29,296 nucleotides of DNA from Tethybacter castelli (lineage in GTDB: Bacteria > Pseudomonadota > Gammaproteobacteria > Tethybacterales > Tethybacteraceae): assembly GCA_036679665.1 (NCBI GenBank), contig JAZHEJ010000066.1, positions 1-29,296 on the forward strand. Direction: 5' to 3'. Both the position numbers and the translations under genes were made by a program. Under the pieces are notes generated by a model. That model was not told where the DNA came from. It saw nothing but the letters and a program-made list of their open reading frames with translations, and did no database searches. Positions 1 to 8,501 of the stretch are shown one piece after another. The number at the start of each line of letters is the position of its first letter. Position 1 is the first letter of the stretch.

Positions 1-85
1 ACGTTCCGGGGTGCTAACTTCGGTGCACGCTTTTGCCAGCGATCCGAACCGGGGATTATTTATTTTGGCGCTATTTTTTTTAACC
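1..85 (+). repeat. Contig-end copy of 307-391 (probable assembly artefact)
   Basis: Bases 1-85 match 307-391 with a single difference (t at 78 versus g at 384). The copy joins directly to the codons for LTVGIALGSWW, which in CcmF proteins follow a different sequence. A duplicated 28-residue block at this place is not known in CcmF. A matching 84-bp copy exists at the other end of the window, so an assembly origin is most likely. Confidence 0.85.
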
Positions 86-1348
86 GTTGGCATCGCGCTA
101 GGCAGTTGGTGGGCTTATTATGAACTGGGCTGGGGCGGATGGTGGTTCTGGGACCCGGTGGAAAACGCGTCGTTTATGCCGTGGCTGTTAGGCACCGCGT
201 TACTGCATTCGCTGGCCGCCACTGAAGTGCGCGGCGCATTTAAGCCGTGGACCGCGCTTTTGGCAATATTAACTTTCGCGTTGTGTTTGCTGGGGACTTT
301 TTTGGTACGTTCCGGGGTGCTAACTTCGGTGCACGCTTTTGCCAGCGATCCGAACCGGGGATTATTTATTTTGGCGCTATTTTGTTTAACCATTGTCGGG
401 GCGTTGCTGCTTTATGCCTGGCGCGCACCTTTGCTGATTGGTACCGGGCGTTTTGCGCCGGTGTCGCGGGAAGGAGGTATTTTGCTCAACAATGTGTTTT
501 TGACCGCCGCAACATTTTGCGTGTTGCTTGGAACGCTGTATCCGCTGGTTCTTGACGCGTTGGGACAGGGCAAGATATCGGTGGGGCCGCCTTATTTCAA
601 CAGTGTGTTTGTGCCGCTAGCCGGGATTTCCGCGCTCCTGGCCGCGATCGGAGCAGCTAGTCGTTGGAAACGAGATACTCCCAAACGATTGGCGGCCAAG
701 TTGCGCAGTCCGCTTGTAAGCGCGGTCGCGGTCGGGTTGCTTGCGCCGTTGCTTTACCAAGGAGACTATCAATTTAGCGCGGTACCGGGTTTTGCGCTGG
801 CGGCGTGGATCCTGATTGCGACCGCGCGAGTGGTGGCCGATCGTCTGCCGACCCGCAAATCCGCCGGTGGAGGTTTTTGGGGCATGGCGCTCGCCCATAC
901 GGGTATCGCGGTGTTCGTTGCCGGGGTGACTTCAGTTAGCGTTTACGACCAGGAAAAAGATGTGCTCCTTAGCTTTGGCGAATCACAGTTGTTAGGCGGC
1001 TATGAATTTGAGCTCAATGATATCAAACCGTACAGCGCGGCAAATTACGAGGCTTTGATCGGGTCGGTAAGCATTCACCAAAACGGCCGCGAGCTGGCCG
1101 TGGTACAACCGGAAAAAAGGCGCTATCGCGCTCGTCCGCAAAATTTGATGACCGAAGCGGGAATAGCGGCGAGTTGGCACGGCGACTGGTATGTGTCGCT
1201 AGGTGATCCGGTTAGCGACGACACTTGGAGCGCGCGGTTGCAGTACAAGCCTTTGGTACGGTTTATCTGGGGCGGCGCGGCGCTGATGGCGCTGGGCGGA
1301 ATAGCCGCGGCCACCGATCGGCGTTATCGCCGCCGCCGACCGGTATGA
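2..1348 (+). CDS. ccmF: CcmF, cytochrome c haem lyase subunit (3' part)
   Basis: This is the C-terminal two thirds or so of CcmF, the multi-pass inner-membrane protein that attaches haem to apocytochrome c in System I maturation. The haem-handling WWD signature is visible as WGGWWFWDPVENASFMPWL (about positions 133-190), followed by the conserved GTFLVRSGVLTSVHAFA block at 295-345 and several hydrophobic segments. The frame is open to the left edge, so the N-terminus is missing. The first 85 bases are not the true upstream sequence: they copy 307-391, so the RSGVLTSVHAFA peptide appears twice, the first time wrongly placed before the WWD region. Trustworthy ccmF sequence begins near position 79. 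The stop codon overlaps the ccmG start (ATGA), which indicates translational coupling. The family assignment is very secure. Confidence 0.95.
   Translation, partial: RSGVLTSVHAFASDPNRGLFILALFFLTVGIALGSWWAYYELGWGGWWFWDPVENASFMPWLLGTALLHSLAATEVRGAFKPWTALLAILTFALCLLGTFLVRSGVLTSVHAFASDPNRGLFILALFCLTIVGALLLYAWRAPLLIGTGRFAPVSREGGILLNNVFLTAATFCVLLGTLYPLVLDALGQGKISVGPPYFNSVFVPLAGISALLAAIGAASRWKRDTPKRLAAKLRSPLVSAVAVGLLAPLLYQGDYQFSAVPGFALAAWILIATARVVADRLPTRKSAGGGFWGMALAHTGIAVFVAGVTSVSVYDQEKDVLLSFGESQLLGGYEFELNDIKPYSAANYEALIGSVSIHQNGRELAVVQPEKRRYRARPQNLMTEAGIAASWHGDWYVSLGDPVSDDTWSARLQYKPLVRFIWGGAALMALGGIAAATDRRYRRRRPV
307..391 (+). repeat. Genuine copy of the left-end repeat
   Basis: This copy encodes the RSGVLTSVHAFASDP segment of CcmF in its normal place, after the WWD region and GTFLV. 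It is therefore the authentic source of the duplicated bases 1-85. Confidence 0.85.
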
Positions 1349-1866
1349 AGCGATTTTATTTACCGTTGGCGATTTTTGTACCGCTGATATTTTTGCTGTT
1401 TGCCGGCCTGAAGATTGATCCGGATCTGGTACCCTCGCCGCTGATTGGCAAGGCCGCGCCGGGTTTTTCCCTGCCGCAACTGCAAGATACCTCGCGCAGA
1501 ATATCGCCGCAGGATTTTCGCGGTCAGGTCTGGGTCCTCAACGTGTGGGCTTCATGGTGCACCGCGTGCGTTGAAGAACATCCGCGGATTATGCGTTATC
1601 TCAAAGACGAAGTTGTACTGGTCGGACTTAACTACAAAGATCAAAACGACGCGGCGCTTGAGTGGTTGGAGAATTGGGGAGATCCATACACCGTGTCGAT
1701 TATCGACAGCGGCGGACGAGCAGGCCTCGACTGGGGGGTTTACGGAGTGCCTGAAACATTCGTCATCGACAAAGAAGGAAAAATTCGCTATAAGCATATA
1801 GGGCCGCTGGCGAACGTTGATATTATCAAACATATCATACCGCTGGTGCGGCGGCTAAACGGGTGA
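1345..1866 (+). CDS. ccmG: CcmG/DsbE thioredoxin-like thiol-disulfide oxidoreductase
   Basis: This is a 173-residue membrane-anchored periplasmic thioredoxin that reduces apocytochrome c (and/or CcmH) before haem ligation. An N-terminal hydrophobic anchor spans about residues 5-22, followed by the thioredoxin fold. The active site is WASWCTAC with C72 and C75, and the cis-proline motif is GVPETFVID. Most CcmG proteins carry WCPTC or WCVPC; the T-A dipeptide here is unusual and could shift the redox potential. The start at 1345 is chosen because the ATG overlaps the ccmF stop and gives the anchor directly; an upstream in-frame extension into ccmF would be non-native. The length is typical for the family. 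Confidence 0.95.
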   Translation: MKRFYLPLAIFVPLIFLLFAGLKIDPDLVPSPLIGKAAPGFSLPQLQDTSRRISPQDFRGQVWVLNVWASWCTACVEEHPRIMRYLKDEVVLVGLNYKDQNDAALEWLENWGDPYTVSIIDSGGRAGLDWGVYGVPETFVIDKEGKIRYKHIGPLANVDIIKHIIPLVRRLNG

Positions 1867-1873
1867 GTACTTG

Positions 1874-2317
1874 ATGGTGCGCAAGCTGATTTGCATCGCA
1901 ATGTTAATTGTGGTGGCGCCTGGCGCCCAGGCTGTGTTTCAACCGCAGGTATTCGACAGTGTTGAGCATGAACAACGCTATATGAGACTGCTCAATGAAC
2001 TTCGCTGTTTGGTATGCCAAAACCAGACGCTGGCGGATTCGAACGCTGATCTGGCGATCGATATGCGCGCGGCGATAAGCAAGATGGTGCGCGACGACGC
2101 AAGCGACGTGCAGATAATCAAGTTTATGGTGGACCGCTACGGGGATTTCGTACGCTATCGGCCGCCACTGGATGCCCGAACCGCGTTGTTGTGGGTCGGG
2201 CCGTTTTTGTTGGTGGTGGCAGCATTGGCCTATGTCGTGCGGGTGGGGCGCTCGCAAAAAAAAGTGGCCCTTAGCGATGCGCAGATTAGCGACGCCAAGC
2301 GGATACTGGACCAATGA
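1874..2317 (+). CDS. ccmH: CcmH (CcmL-type), apocytochrome c thioreductase subunit
   Basis: This 147-residue protein has an N-terminal signal peptide ending near AQA (residues 18-20), the signature LRCLVCQNQ with redox cysteines C45 and C48, and a C-terminal membrane helix at about residues 100-120 followed by a basic tail. CcmH holds the apocytochrome CXXCH cysteines during haem attachment with CcmF and CcmG. It is the short form: the TPR half found fused in E. coli CcmH is here the separate gene ccmI. ATG 1874 is preferred over the adjacent TTG 1871. It lies 7 bp after ccmG, and its TGA overlaps the ccmI ATG. Confidence 0.95.
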   Translation: MVRKLICIAMLIVVAPGAQAVFQPQVFDSVEHEQRYMRLLNELRCLVCQNQTLADSNADLAIDMRAAISKMVRDDASDVQIIKFMVDRYGDFVRYRPPLDARTALLWVGPFLLVVAALAYVVRVGRSQKKVALSDAQISDAKRILDQ

Positions 2318-3513
2318 ATTCGCTGGCGCTACTTGGGTTAGGCGCTTTGGTGCTGGTAGTGGCGGTACTGGCTTTAGTGTTGCCGGCATTGTTGCGTCGG
2401 TCTTCGTCAGCCGAAAATGACATGACCGCCCGGCGCGCAAATATTGCCATGGCGCGTGAACGTCTGGCGGACATGCGCGCGAACTCGGCGGAACTGGATG
2501 CCGCCAACGTGGCGGAGTATGAACAGGAAATTCAAGCCCAGCTGCTTGTTGACACCGCCGCCGATCCCAAACCCGGCCAGTTGGATCAGACGAGCGTAAA
2601 TGTCAGGGACTGGCTCGGTGCTGCGGTGGTGACGTTGGTGCTGGTAATAGTAGTTCCATTGGTTTATGTGCAAGTTGGCAAACCCGCCGTTTTAAATTCC
2701 GGTAAGCTTGCGACGACGGAACAAGGAACCACACCAAAGATTGAAGAACTAATTGCGCGGTTAGAAGAGCGGGTGGCCGTAGATCCTGACAATGTCGCGG
2801 CGTTGTCATGGCTGGGCAGAACCATGATTGCTCAGCGTCGTTATGTGGATGCGGCGGATTATTTTGCGCGCGCGTCAAGCTTGCAACCGGAGCAAGCGGA
2901 ACTACGCGCGGCACACATTCACGCGCTGATTCTGGCAGGCGATCAAGGTAATCTTGCGCAACTTGACAAGTTGCTAACAGATGCGCTGGCGACTTACGCT
3001 GACGACCCGGCGATACTATGGGTGGCCGGCCTGCGCGCCGAGCGCCAAAGCGATACCGCCACGGCTGTGGCTTACTGGAAAAAAGCGCTTACACGATTGG
3101 ACGACGATCCCAACTTGCGCGAACAGCTAGTGGAAGTCATAGCCGCGGCCGAAGCCAAACTTGGCGCAACCAACCCGTCTGGCGGATTGGAGGTGGTTGT
3201 CGATGTCGCGCCGCAATTTGCCGACAGCACCGACCGCTTGTTTGTGTTCGCCAAAGCGTCAGGCTCGAAAATATCCGTACCGCTGGCGGTAAAAAAGTTT
3301 GATGAGGCGTCTTATCCGTTGACGGTACATTTGGACGATAGCGCGGCGATGGATCCGGCTTTGAAAATGAGCGGTTTTGCTTTATATGACGTCGTGGCGA
3401 GGATGTCCGGTTCCGGCAACGCGGCCGCCAGTACCGGTGATCGTTATGGCGAAGCCTTACGGGTGGTTCAGGATGAAGCGGTGACCGTCGTCATCACCAA
3501 CGTGGTACCCTGA
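2314..3513 (+). CDS. ccmI: CcmI, TPR-containing apocytochrome c chaperone
   Basis: This 399-residue protein has a membrane helix at about residues 4-27, a cytoplasmic loop rich in Arg/Glu (coiled-coil-like, about 32-75), a second helix at about 98-118, then a periplasmic region with TPR-like repeats (for example the segment with AALSWLGRTMIAQRRYVDAA, and repeats through about residue 250). A beta-rich C-terminal domain begins near GGLEVVVDVAP. This architecture matches CcmI/CycH, which binds the C-terminal helix of apocytochromes and delivers them to CcmF-CcmH. It starts within the ccmH stop (ATGA) and is the last gene of the operon, followed by a terminator. Confidence 0.93.
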   Translation: MNSLALLGLGALVLVVAVLALVLPALLRRSSSAENDMTARRANIAMARERLADMRANSAELDAANVAEYEQEIQAQLLVDTAADPKPGQLDQTSVNVRDWLGAAVVTLVLVIVVPLVYVQVGKPAVLNSGKLATTEQGTTPKIEELIARLEERVAVDPDNVAALSWLGRTMIAQRRYVDAADYFARASSLQPEQAELRAAHIHALILAGDQGNLAQLDKLLTDALATYADDPAILWVAGLRAERQSDTATAVAYWKKALTRLDDDPNLREQLVEVIAAAEAKLGATNPSGGLEVVVDVAPQFADSTDRLFVFAKASGSKISVPLAVKKFDEASYPLTVHLDDSAAMDPALKMSGFALYDVVARMSGSGNAAASTGDRYGEALRVVQDEAVTVVITNVVP

Positions 3514-3537
3514 CTGCGCTTATTTAATTAACATCGG

Positions 3538-3561
3538 CGCCGCAGTCGGCGGCATTTTTTT
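3538..3561 (+). terminator. Rho-independent terminator of the ccm operon
   Basis: A 5-bp GC stem CGCCG (3538-3542) and CGGCG (3547-3551) closes a CAGT loop and is followed by GCA and seven T residues. It lies 25 bp past the ccmI stop, as expected for the end of the operon. Confidence 0.8.
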
Positions 3562-3573
3562 CTAATACCGGTT

Positions 3574-3726
3574 GTGTCAGACGAAGCGGCGATTGCGAAG
3601 CCGCATGATGTGCGCGGTGCCGAAAGTATTGATTCAGGGGCAAAAAAAAAGGTAAATTTGCAGTTGGCAGCCAAGCAAATGATGATGTTTGACGCCGATA
3701 TTGCGCTGAGCATTTGGCAAGCGTAA
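3574..3726 (+). other. Short open frame, possible small protein or gene remnant
   Basis: In the 352-bp space between ccmI and the next gene there is a frame open from about 3531 to the stop at 3724-3726. The first plausible start is GTG 3574, giving 50 residues that end in a mixed hydrophobic segment, MFDADIALSIWQA. Codon choice resembles that of the neighbouring genes, and the lysine-rich middle is fully in frame. There is no clear ribosome binding site, and the frame starts inside or just after the ccm terminator. I do not recognise the protein. It could be the tail of a decayed gene. The remainder of the interval (3727-3865) holds only the leader of the next gene. Confidence 0.25.
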
Positions 3727-3865
3727 AATTTAGGCTACGAGCTATTAGAAGGCGCTGGCAATGTATACTTGTGAAGTCCAATGGCAACCAAGCTTCAACG
3801 GCATTGTGTTCGCTTTTATATAAGCTCCGCAAGTAGCTTTGACCTATAAACGAGGAATTATTACC

Positions 3866-4567
3866 ATGAGTACTCCAACCGACATCGCATTGTTTAATCA
3901 GTTAGCGACTTACGACACACCGACGATCTGTAATGCCATTGAGATCGTGGGTGGTGAGCGCCGCGATACCGGCTTTACCCGCTCCACCATGATTCCGACG
4001 CAAGACAAGATAGCTCCTTTTGTGGGACGCGCCAAGACTGCCAAGCTCAGTTCGGTTAAACGCGAAGGCGCCGGCCAAGATATGGCCAAACGCATGCAGT
4101 ATTATCGCTATGTTGCCGAGCCGGGTGCGGTGGTGGTCATCGAGGATATAGATAAACCGGCGGGCTTGGGGGCGTTCTGGGGCGAGATGCATTCTGCGGT
4201 GCATGCGTCTTTCAAAGTGGCCGGCGTGGTTACCAACGGCGCGGTGCGCGATCTGTATTCCTTGGATTCGAAGTTGCCCATTATCGCCGGAGCCATTACG
4301 CCAAGTCACGCTTTTGTCGAAATAGAAGAGCAGGATGTGGAAGTTGAAATTTTCGGTATGAAAGTCAAGCCGGGCGCGATCATCCACGCTGACCGTCACG
4401 GAGCGGTGGTGATACCTGACGACATGGCGGCCAAGCTGGCTGAAGCGGTGACATTGTTACACAAGGGCGAAAAAGATATCCTTGATGTCGCCGCCGCATC
4501 CACGATGTCGTGGGATTTGCTTGAAGCGACTTTTAAACGTTTGCGCACCGTGGGACAAAACAAATAA
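3866..4567 (+). CDS. RraA-like / HMG aldolase family protein
   Basis: This 233-residue protein belongs to the RraA/4-hydroxy-4-methyl-2-oxoglutarate aldolase fold. It shows the TPTICNAIE start motif, the central GVVTNGAVRD motif with R128-D129, and the late motif IIHADRHGAVVIP. Catalytic members use divalent metal and carry D-x20-R-D; here the spacing is kept but the first residue is E107. Known members cleave pyruvate-yielding aldols, while E. coli RraA is an RNase E inhibitor without that role. The next gene is a sugar-acid dehydratase producing 2-keto-3-deoxy acids, so an aldolase role is plausible but inferred. ATG 3866 is chosen over TTG 3839 because GAGGAA lies 8 bp upstream. Confidence 0.85.
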   Translation: MSTPTDIALFNQLATYDTPTICNAIEIVGGERRDTGFTRSTMIPTQDKIAPFVGRAKTAKLSSVKREGAGQDMAKRMQYYRYVAEPGAVVVIEDIDKPAGLGAFWGEMHSAVHASFKVAGVVTNGAVRDLYSLDSKLPIIAGAITPSHAFVEIEEQDVEVEIFGMKVKPGAIIHADRHGAVVIPDDMAAKLAEAVTLLHKGEKDILDVAAASTMSWDLLEATFKRLRTVGQNK

Positions 4568-4746
4568 TTTTTTTGGCGTAGCTTGGGATGATCAAGCAAG
4601 CGTAAGCGACGAATGATAATCGGCAAGCGTTAGGCGCTCACGTTGAACTTAAATTTGTCGTTCGGCTTTTTTAACCTTAGGGCGGTCGGGTGCCAAAGCA
4701 TAAAATTTTCAGAAAATGATTATTTTTTAAACCAATATCCATCAAC

Positions 4747-6483
4747 ATGAAAGACAGCAAATCTAGCGGCAAGTCGCGCAGATCCATCCATTGGTTCGGC
4801 GGTACCGATAAAAACGCTTTTATTCATCGTAGCTGGATGAAAAATCAAGGGCATCCGCAACACGTTTTTGACGGTAGGCCAGTGATAGGCATATGCAATA
4901 CTTTTTCGGAGTTGAATCCGTGCAACGCCCACCTGCGCGACCTTGCCGAACATGTCAAGCGCGGAGTGCTTGAAGCTGGCGGATTTCCGTTGGAGTTTCC
5001 GGTTTTTTCGTGTTCGGAAACCAACTTGCGTCCGACCGCGATGCTGTACCGTAATCTTGCGAGTATGGACGTGGAAGAGAATATTCACGGCTTGCCGCTT
5101 GACGGAGTCGTATTAATGACCGGCTGTGACAAAACAACCCCGTCGCTGGTGATGGGCGCGGCAAGTTGCGATGTGCCGGCGCTGGCAATATCCGGCGGCC
5201 CGATGCTAAACGGTAATTTCAAAGGCATGAAAATCGGTTCGGGCACCGCCGTGTGGAAATTTGATGAGCAGCTCAAAGCCGGCACCATGGATATCTGCAC
5301 GTTCATGCAGGCGGAAGCCGCGCAATCGCGTTCGGCGGGCCACTGTATGACGATGGGTACCGCTTCGACGATGAACTCGATGGCAGAAGCGCTGGGGATC
5401 GCGTTGCCGATGAACTCGGCTATTCCGGCCGTCGACGCCCGGCGGCGCACTTTATGTCAGGAGGTTGGACGCCAAATTGTCGAGTTGGTAGAGCAGGATG
5501 TGCGGTTATCGCAGATTATGACCAAACAAGCGTTTGAAAACGCGATCCGCGTCAACGCGGCGATAGGCGGTTCCACCAACGCGGTCATTCACCTGATCGC
5601 CATGGCCGGCAGGATCGGAGTGGAACTGAGCATGGACGACTGGGATCGACTTGGCCGCGACGTTCCCACGATCGTAAATTTAATGCCGTCAGGAGACCAT
5701 CTGATGGAAGACTTCTACTATGCCGGCGGATTGCCGGCGGTGATGCGGGCTTTGGGAGAGCGCAACTTGTTGCACAAAGATTGTCCCACCGTAACCGGCG
5801 CCACGATCTGGCAAAATGTTTGTGAGGCCGAAAACCACAATGAGGATGTGATCCGCCCGTTTGACAAGCCGCTGGTCACAAGTGGCGGAGTGGCGGTTTT
5901 GCGGGGCAATATTGCCGTCGACGGGGCGGTGCTTAAACCTTCGGCGGCCACGCCTGAGCTGATGCGGCATACCGGACGGGCGGTGGTGTTTGAAAATATT
6001 GAAGAATATAATCGGCGGATCGACGATCCAGAACTTGAGGTGGACGCAAGTTGCGTGTTGGTGTTGAAAAACTGCGGGCCCAAAGGGTACCCGGGTATGG
6101 CTGAAGTCGGCAATATGGCTTTGCCGCAGAAGTTGCTCAAGCAAGGGGTTACCGACATGGTGCGCGTTTCCGACGCGCGGATGAGCGGTACCGCGTATGG
6201 CACCGTGGTGCTGCATGCCGCGCCGGAAGCCGCCGCTGGTGGAAATCTGGCTTTGGTGCAAGAAGGCGACATGATCGAGCTTGATGTGGAAGCTCGCAAA
6301 TTGGAACTGTTGGTCGCCGAAGAAGAGCTTGAGCGTCGGCGTACCAAATGGCAGGCTCCGCCGATGCCTGAAGGTGGATATCTGGGCATGTATGTACGCA
6401 CCGTAATGCAAGCGGACAAGGGCGCGGATTTGGATTTTCTGCGCGGTTGCCGCGGCAACGCGGTGCCGCGCGATTCGCACTAA
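4747..6483 (+). CDS. IlvD/Edd-family sugar-acid dehydratase (L-arabinonate dehydratase type)
   Basis: This 578-residue enzyme removes water from aldonic acids to give 2-keto-3-deoxy acids, using a [2Fe-2S] cluster and Mg2+. Cluster cysteines are visible at C59 (NPCNAH), C127 (TGCDKTTP) and C200 (AGHCMTMGT). The start RRSIHWFGGT and the end DLDFLRGCRGNAVPRDSH are typical of the L-arabinonate/D-xylonate dehydratase branch rather than of IlvD proper, which acts on dihydroxy-isovalerate. The exact substrate cannot be read from the sequence; pentonates are most likely. No strong ribosome binding site precedes ATG 4747. It lies between an aldolase-like gene and transketolase, fitting a pentose or sugar-acid pathway. 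The 179-bp gap upstream (4568-4746) shows no gene. Confidence 0.88.
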   Translation: MKDSKSSGKSRRSIHWFGGTDKNAFIHRSWMKNQGHPQHVFDGRPVIGICNTFSELNPCNAHLRDLAEHVKRGVLEAGGFPLEFPVFSCSETNLRPTAMLYRNLASMDVEENIHGLPLDGVVLMTGCDKTTPSLVMGAASCDVPALAISGGPMLNGNFKGMKIGSGTAVWKFDEQLKAGTMDICTFMQAEAAQSRSAGHCMTMGTASTMNSMAEALGIALPMNSAIPAVDARRRTLCQEVGRQIVELVEQDVRLSQIMTKQAFENAIRVNAAIGGSTNAVIHLIAMAGRIGVELSMDDWDRLGRDVPTIVNLMPSGDHLMEDFYYAGGLPAVMRALGERNLLHKDCPTVTGATIWQNVCEAENHNEDVIRPFDKPLVTSGGVAVLRGNIAVDGAVLKPSAATPELMRHTGRAVVFENIEEYNRRIDDPELEVDASCVLVLKNCGPKGYPGMAEVGNMALPQKLLKQGVTDMVRVSDARMSGTAYGTVVLHAAPEAAAGGNLALVQEGDMIELDVEARKLELLVAEEELERRRTKWQAPPMPEGGYLGMYVRTVMQADKGADLDFLRGCRGNAVPRDSH

Positions 6484-6493
6484 CATAAATAAG

Positions 6494-8485
6494 ATGGGGG
6501 TTGCGCACCGCGAGCTGGCCAATTGCGTCCGGGCGCTGTCAATCGATGCGGTTGAGCAAGCCAAAAGCGGCCACCCGGGCATGCCGCTTGGCATGGCGGA
6601 CGCCGCGACGACGCTGTTTCGCGATTTTTTGAAATACGACGCGCAGGATCCGCGCTGGCCCGACCGCGATCGCTTTGTGCTGTCGAACGGGCACGGCTCA
6701 ATGCTGCTGTATAGCTTGTTGTACTTGACCGGTTATCCGAAAATGACGATTGAACAAATCAAAAATTTTCGCCAGCTAGGCTCAATCACCGCCGGTCATC
6801 CCGAATATGGCGCGACCCCCGGGGTCGAAGTTACCACCGGCCCTTTGGGGCAGGGCTTGGCCGCCGCGGTCGGGATGGCGATCGCGGAGCGGCGCCTGGC
6901 CGCCGAGTTTGGCGACGAACTGGTCAATCATCATACTTGGGTGTTTGCCGGCGACGGATGTCTGATGGAAGGAGTGGGCCAAGAAGCGATCTCGTTGGCT
7001 GGGCATTTGAGCTTGAACAAGTTGATTTTGGTGTTCGACGACAACCAGATTACGATTGATGGCGGCACCGAGCTTGCGCGCAGCGAAGACATCGAAAAAA
7101 AGTTTGAAGCTTGCAACTGGCGGGTCGTCCACGCCGACGGACACGATCCGGACGCCATTGCGGCGGCATTTACGCGGTCTACCCAAGAGCATGATCCGCG
7201 CCCGGTTTTGGTTAATCTCAAAACGGTGATAGGGTACGGAGCGCCCAATAAGCAAAACACCGCGGGTGTCCATGGAGCGCCGCTTGGAACGGATGAACTT
7301 GCGGCCACCAAGCGCCAGCTAGGCTGGGAACATGCTCCGTTCGAGATTCCCGATATCCTGCTTGACGCATGGCGCGCGGCCGGCTTGGCCGGTCAGGTCC
7401 AACGCAAGGAATGGCAAAAGCGCTTTGATCAGAAACCGGCGAAGATTAAAGAGAGTTTTATGCGCCGTATGCGCAATGAAATACCTGAAGATTTTGCCGC
7501 AAAGTCGCGCCAATTCACGGTTGAGCTCGCCGCCAAACCCGCCAAAATCGCAACGCGCAAGGCCAGCCAGCAGGCAATCGAATTTTGCATTGACCAGCTT
7601 CCTGAGCTGATCGGCGGTTCGGCGGATCTGACCGGTTCAAATCTGACCTTAACCGATCAGATGGAAGTATTTAATGCCAAGCAGAGCGGGCGCTACATAC
7701 ACTTCGGGGTGCGTGAATTCGCGATGTGCGCAGCGATAAACGGCATTAATCTGCATGGCGGGCTACGCTGTTACGGAGGAACTTTCTTGGTGTTTAGCGA
7801 CTATGCCCGCAACGCGTTGCGCTTGGCGGCGTTGATGAAAATACCGTCGATATTCGTGATGACCCATGATTCAATCGGCTTGGGCGAGGACGGCCCCACC
7901 CACCAACCGATTGAGCATTTGGCCAGCTTGCGCGCGATACCGGGGTTGAAAGTGTTTCGTCCGGCTGATCAAGTTGAAACGTTTGAATGCTGGGAACTGG
8001 CGTTGCGTCAGACCGACGGCCCGTCGGTACTGGCTTTGTCCCGACAGGCTGTCGAGCAGCTAAGGACCGACACGGAGGCTGAAAACCGATGTGCCAGCGG
8101 CGCTTATGTGCTCAAAGAAGCGAGCGCCGAAAGGCAGATCACGTTGCTGGCCACCGGAACCGAAGTGCAGATCGCCGCGCAGGCGGCGCGTAAGCTTGCT
8201 GACGATAATATCAATGCGGCGGTGGTTTCCATCCCGTGTTGGGAGTTGTTCGATCGCCAGCCGGCAGCATACCGCGACTTGGTGTTGGGTACCGCGCCGC
8301 GGGTTGCAATTGAGGCGGCGAGCAGATTTGGCTGGACGCGCTATATCGATAATGAACGCGACATGCTCGGTATCGACGAATTCGGCGTGTCGGCGACCGG
8401 GGCGGATGCCTATCGACATTTCGGGTTGACTGTCGAGAATCTAGTTAGTCTTTGCAAGGCCAAGCTTGATAATCCGGCCGGCTGA
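6494..8485 (+). CDS. tkt: Transketolase
   Basis: This 663-residue ThDP enzyme transfers two-carbon ketol units between pentose-phosphate pathway sugars. It has the full set of landmarks: SGHPGMPLGMAD near the start, LSNGHGSMLLYSLLYLTGY, the ThDP-binding motif from GDGCLMEG through FDDNQITIDGG, and the Pyr-domain motif HDSIGLGEDGPTHQPIEHL. The length matches bacterial TktA/CbbT. ATG 6494 is 10 bp after the dehydratase stop, so the two are probably cotranscribed. Proximity to pentonate dehydratase and nucleoside hydrolase suggests a role in pentose or ribose catabolism as well as in the general pentose-phosphate pathway. Members of this family are hard to separate by substrate. Confidence 0.96.
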   Translation: MGVAHRELANCVRALSIDAVEQAKSGHPGMPLGMADAATTLFRDFLKYDAQDPRWPDRDRFVLSNGHGSMLLYSLLYLTGYPKMTIEQIKNFRQLGSITAGHPEYGATPGVEVTTGPLGQGLAAAVGMAIAERRLAAEFGDELVNHHTWVFAGDGCLMEGVGQEAISLAGHLSLNKLILVFDDNQITIDGGTELARSEDIEKKFEACNWRVVHADGHDPDAIAAAFTRSTQEHDPRPVLVNLKTVIGYGAPNKQNTAGVHGAPLGTDELAATKRQLGWEHAPFEIPDILLDAWRAAGLAGQVQRKEWQKRFDQKPAKIKESFMRRMRNEIPEDFAAKSRQFTVELAAKPAKIATRKASQQAIEFCIDQLPELIGGSADLTGSNLTLTDQMEVFNAKQSGRYIHFGVREFAMCAAINGINLHGGLRCYGGTFLVFSDYARNALRLAALMKIPSIFVMTHDSIGLGEDGPTHQPIEHLASLRAIPGLKVFRPADQVETFECWELALRQTDGPSVLALSRQAVEQLRTDTEAENRCASGAYVLKEASAERQITLLATGTEVQIAAQAARKLADDNINAAVVSIPCWELFDRQPAAYRDLVLGTAPRVAIEAASRFGWTRYIDNERDMLGIDEFGVSATGADAYRHFGLTVENLVSLCKAKLDNPAG

Positions 8486-8501
8486 TATTGAACAAATAGC
8501 G

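Noticed and set aside
1..391. Genuine internal repeat domain in CcmF
   Set aside because: The repeat is nearly identical at the DNA level, lies at the window edge, breaks the known order of CcmF motifs, and has a counterpart artefact at the other end.
5689..6594. Long antisense open frames (301 and 246 residues) opposite the sugar-acid dehydratase
   Set aside because: They are mirror frames of a GC-rich, well-conserved gene, have no recognisable domain, and each excludes the other.
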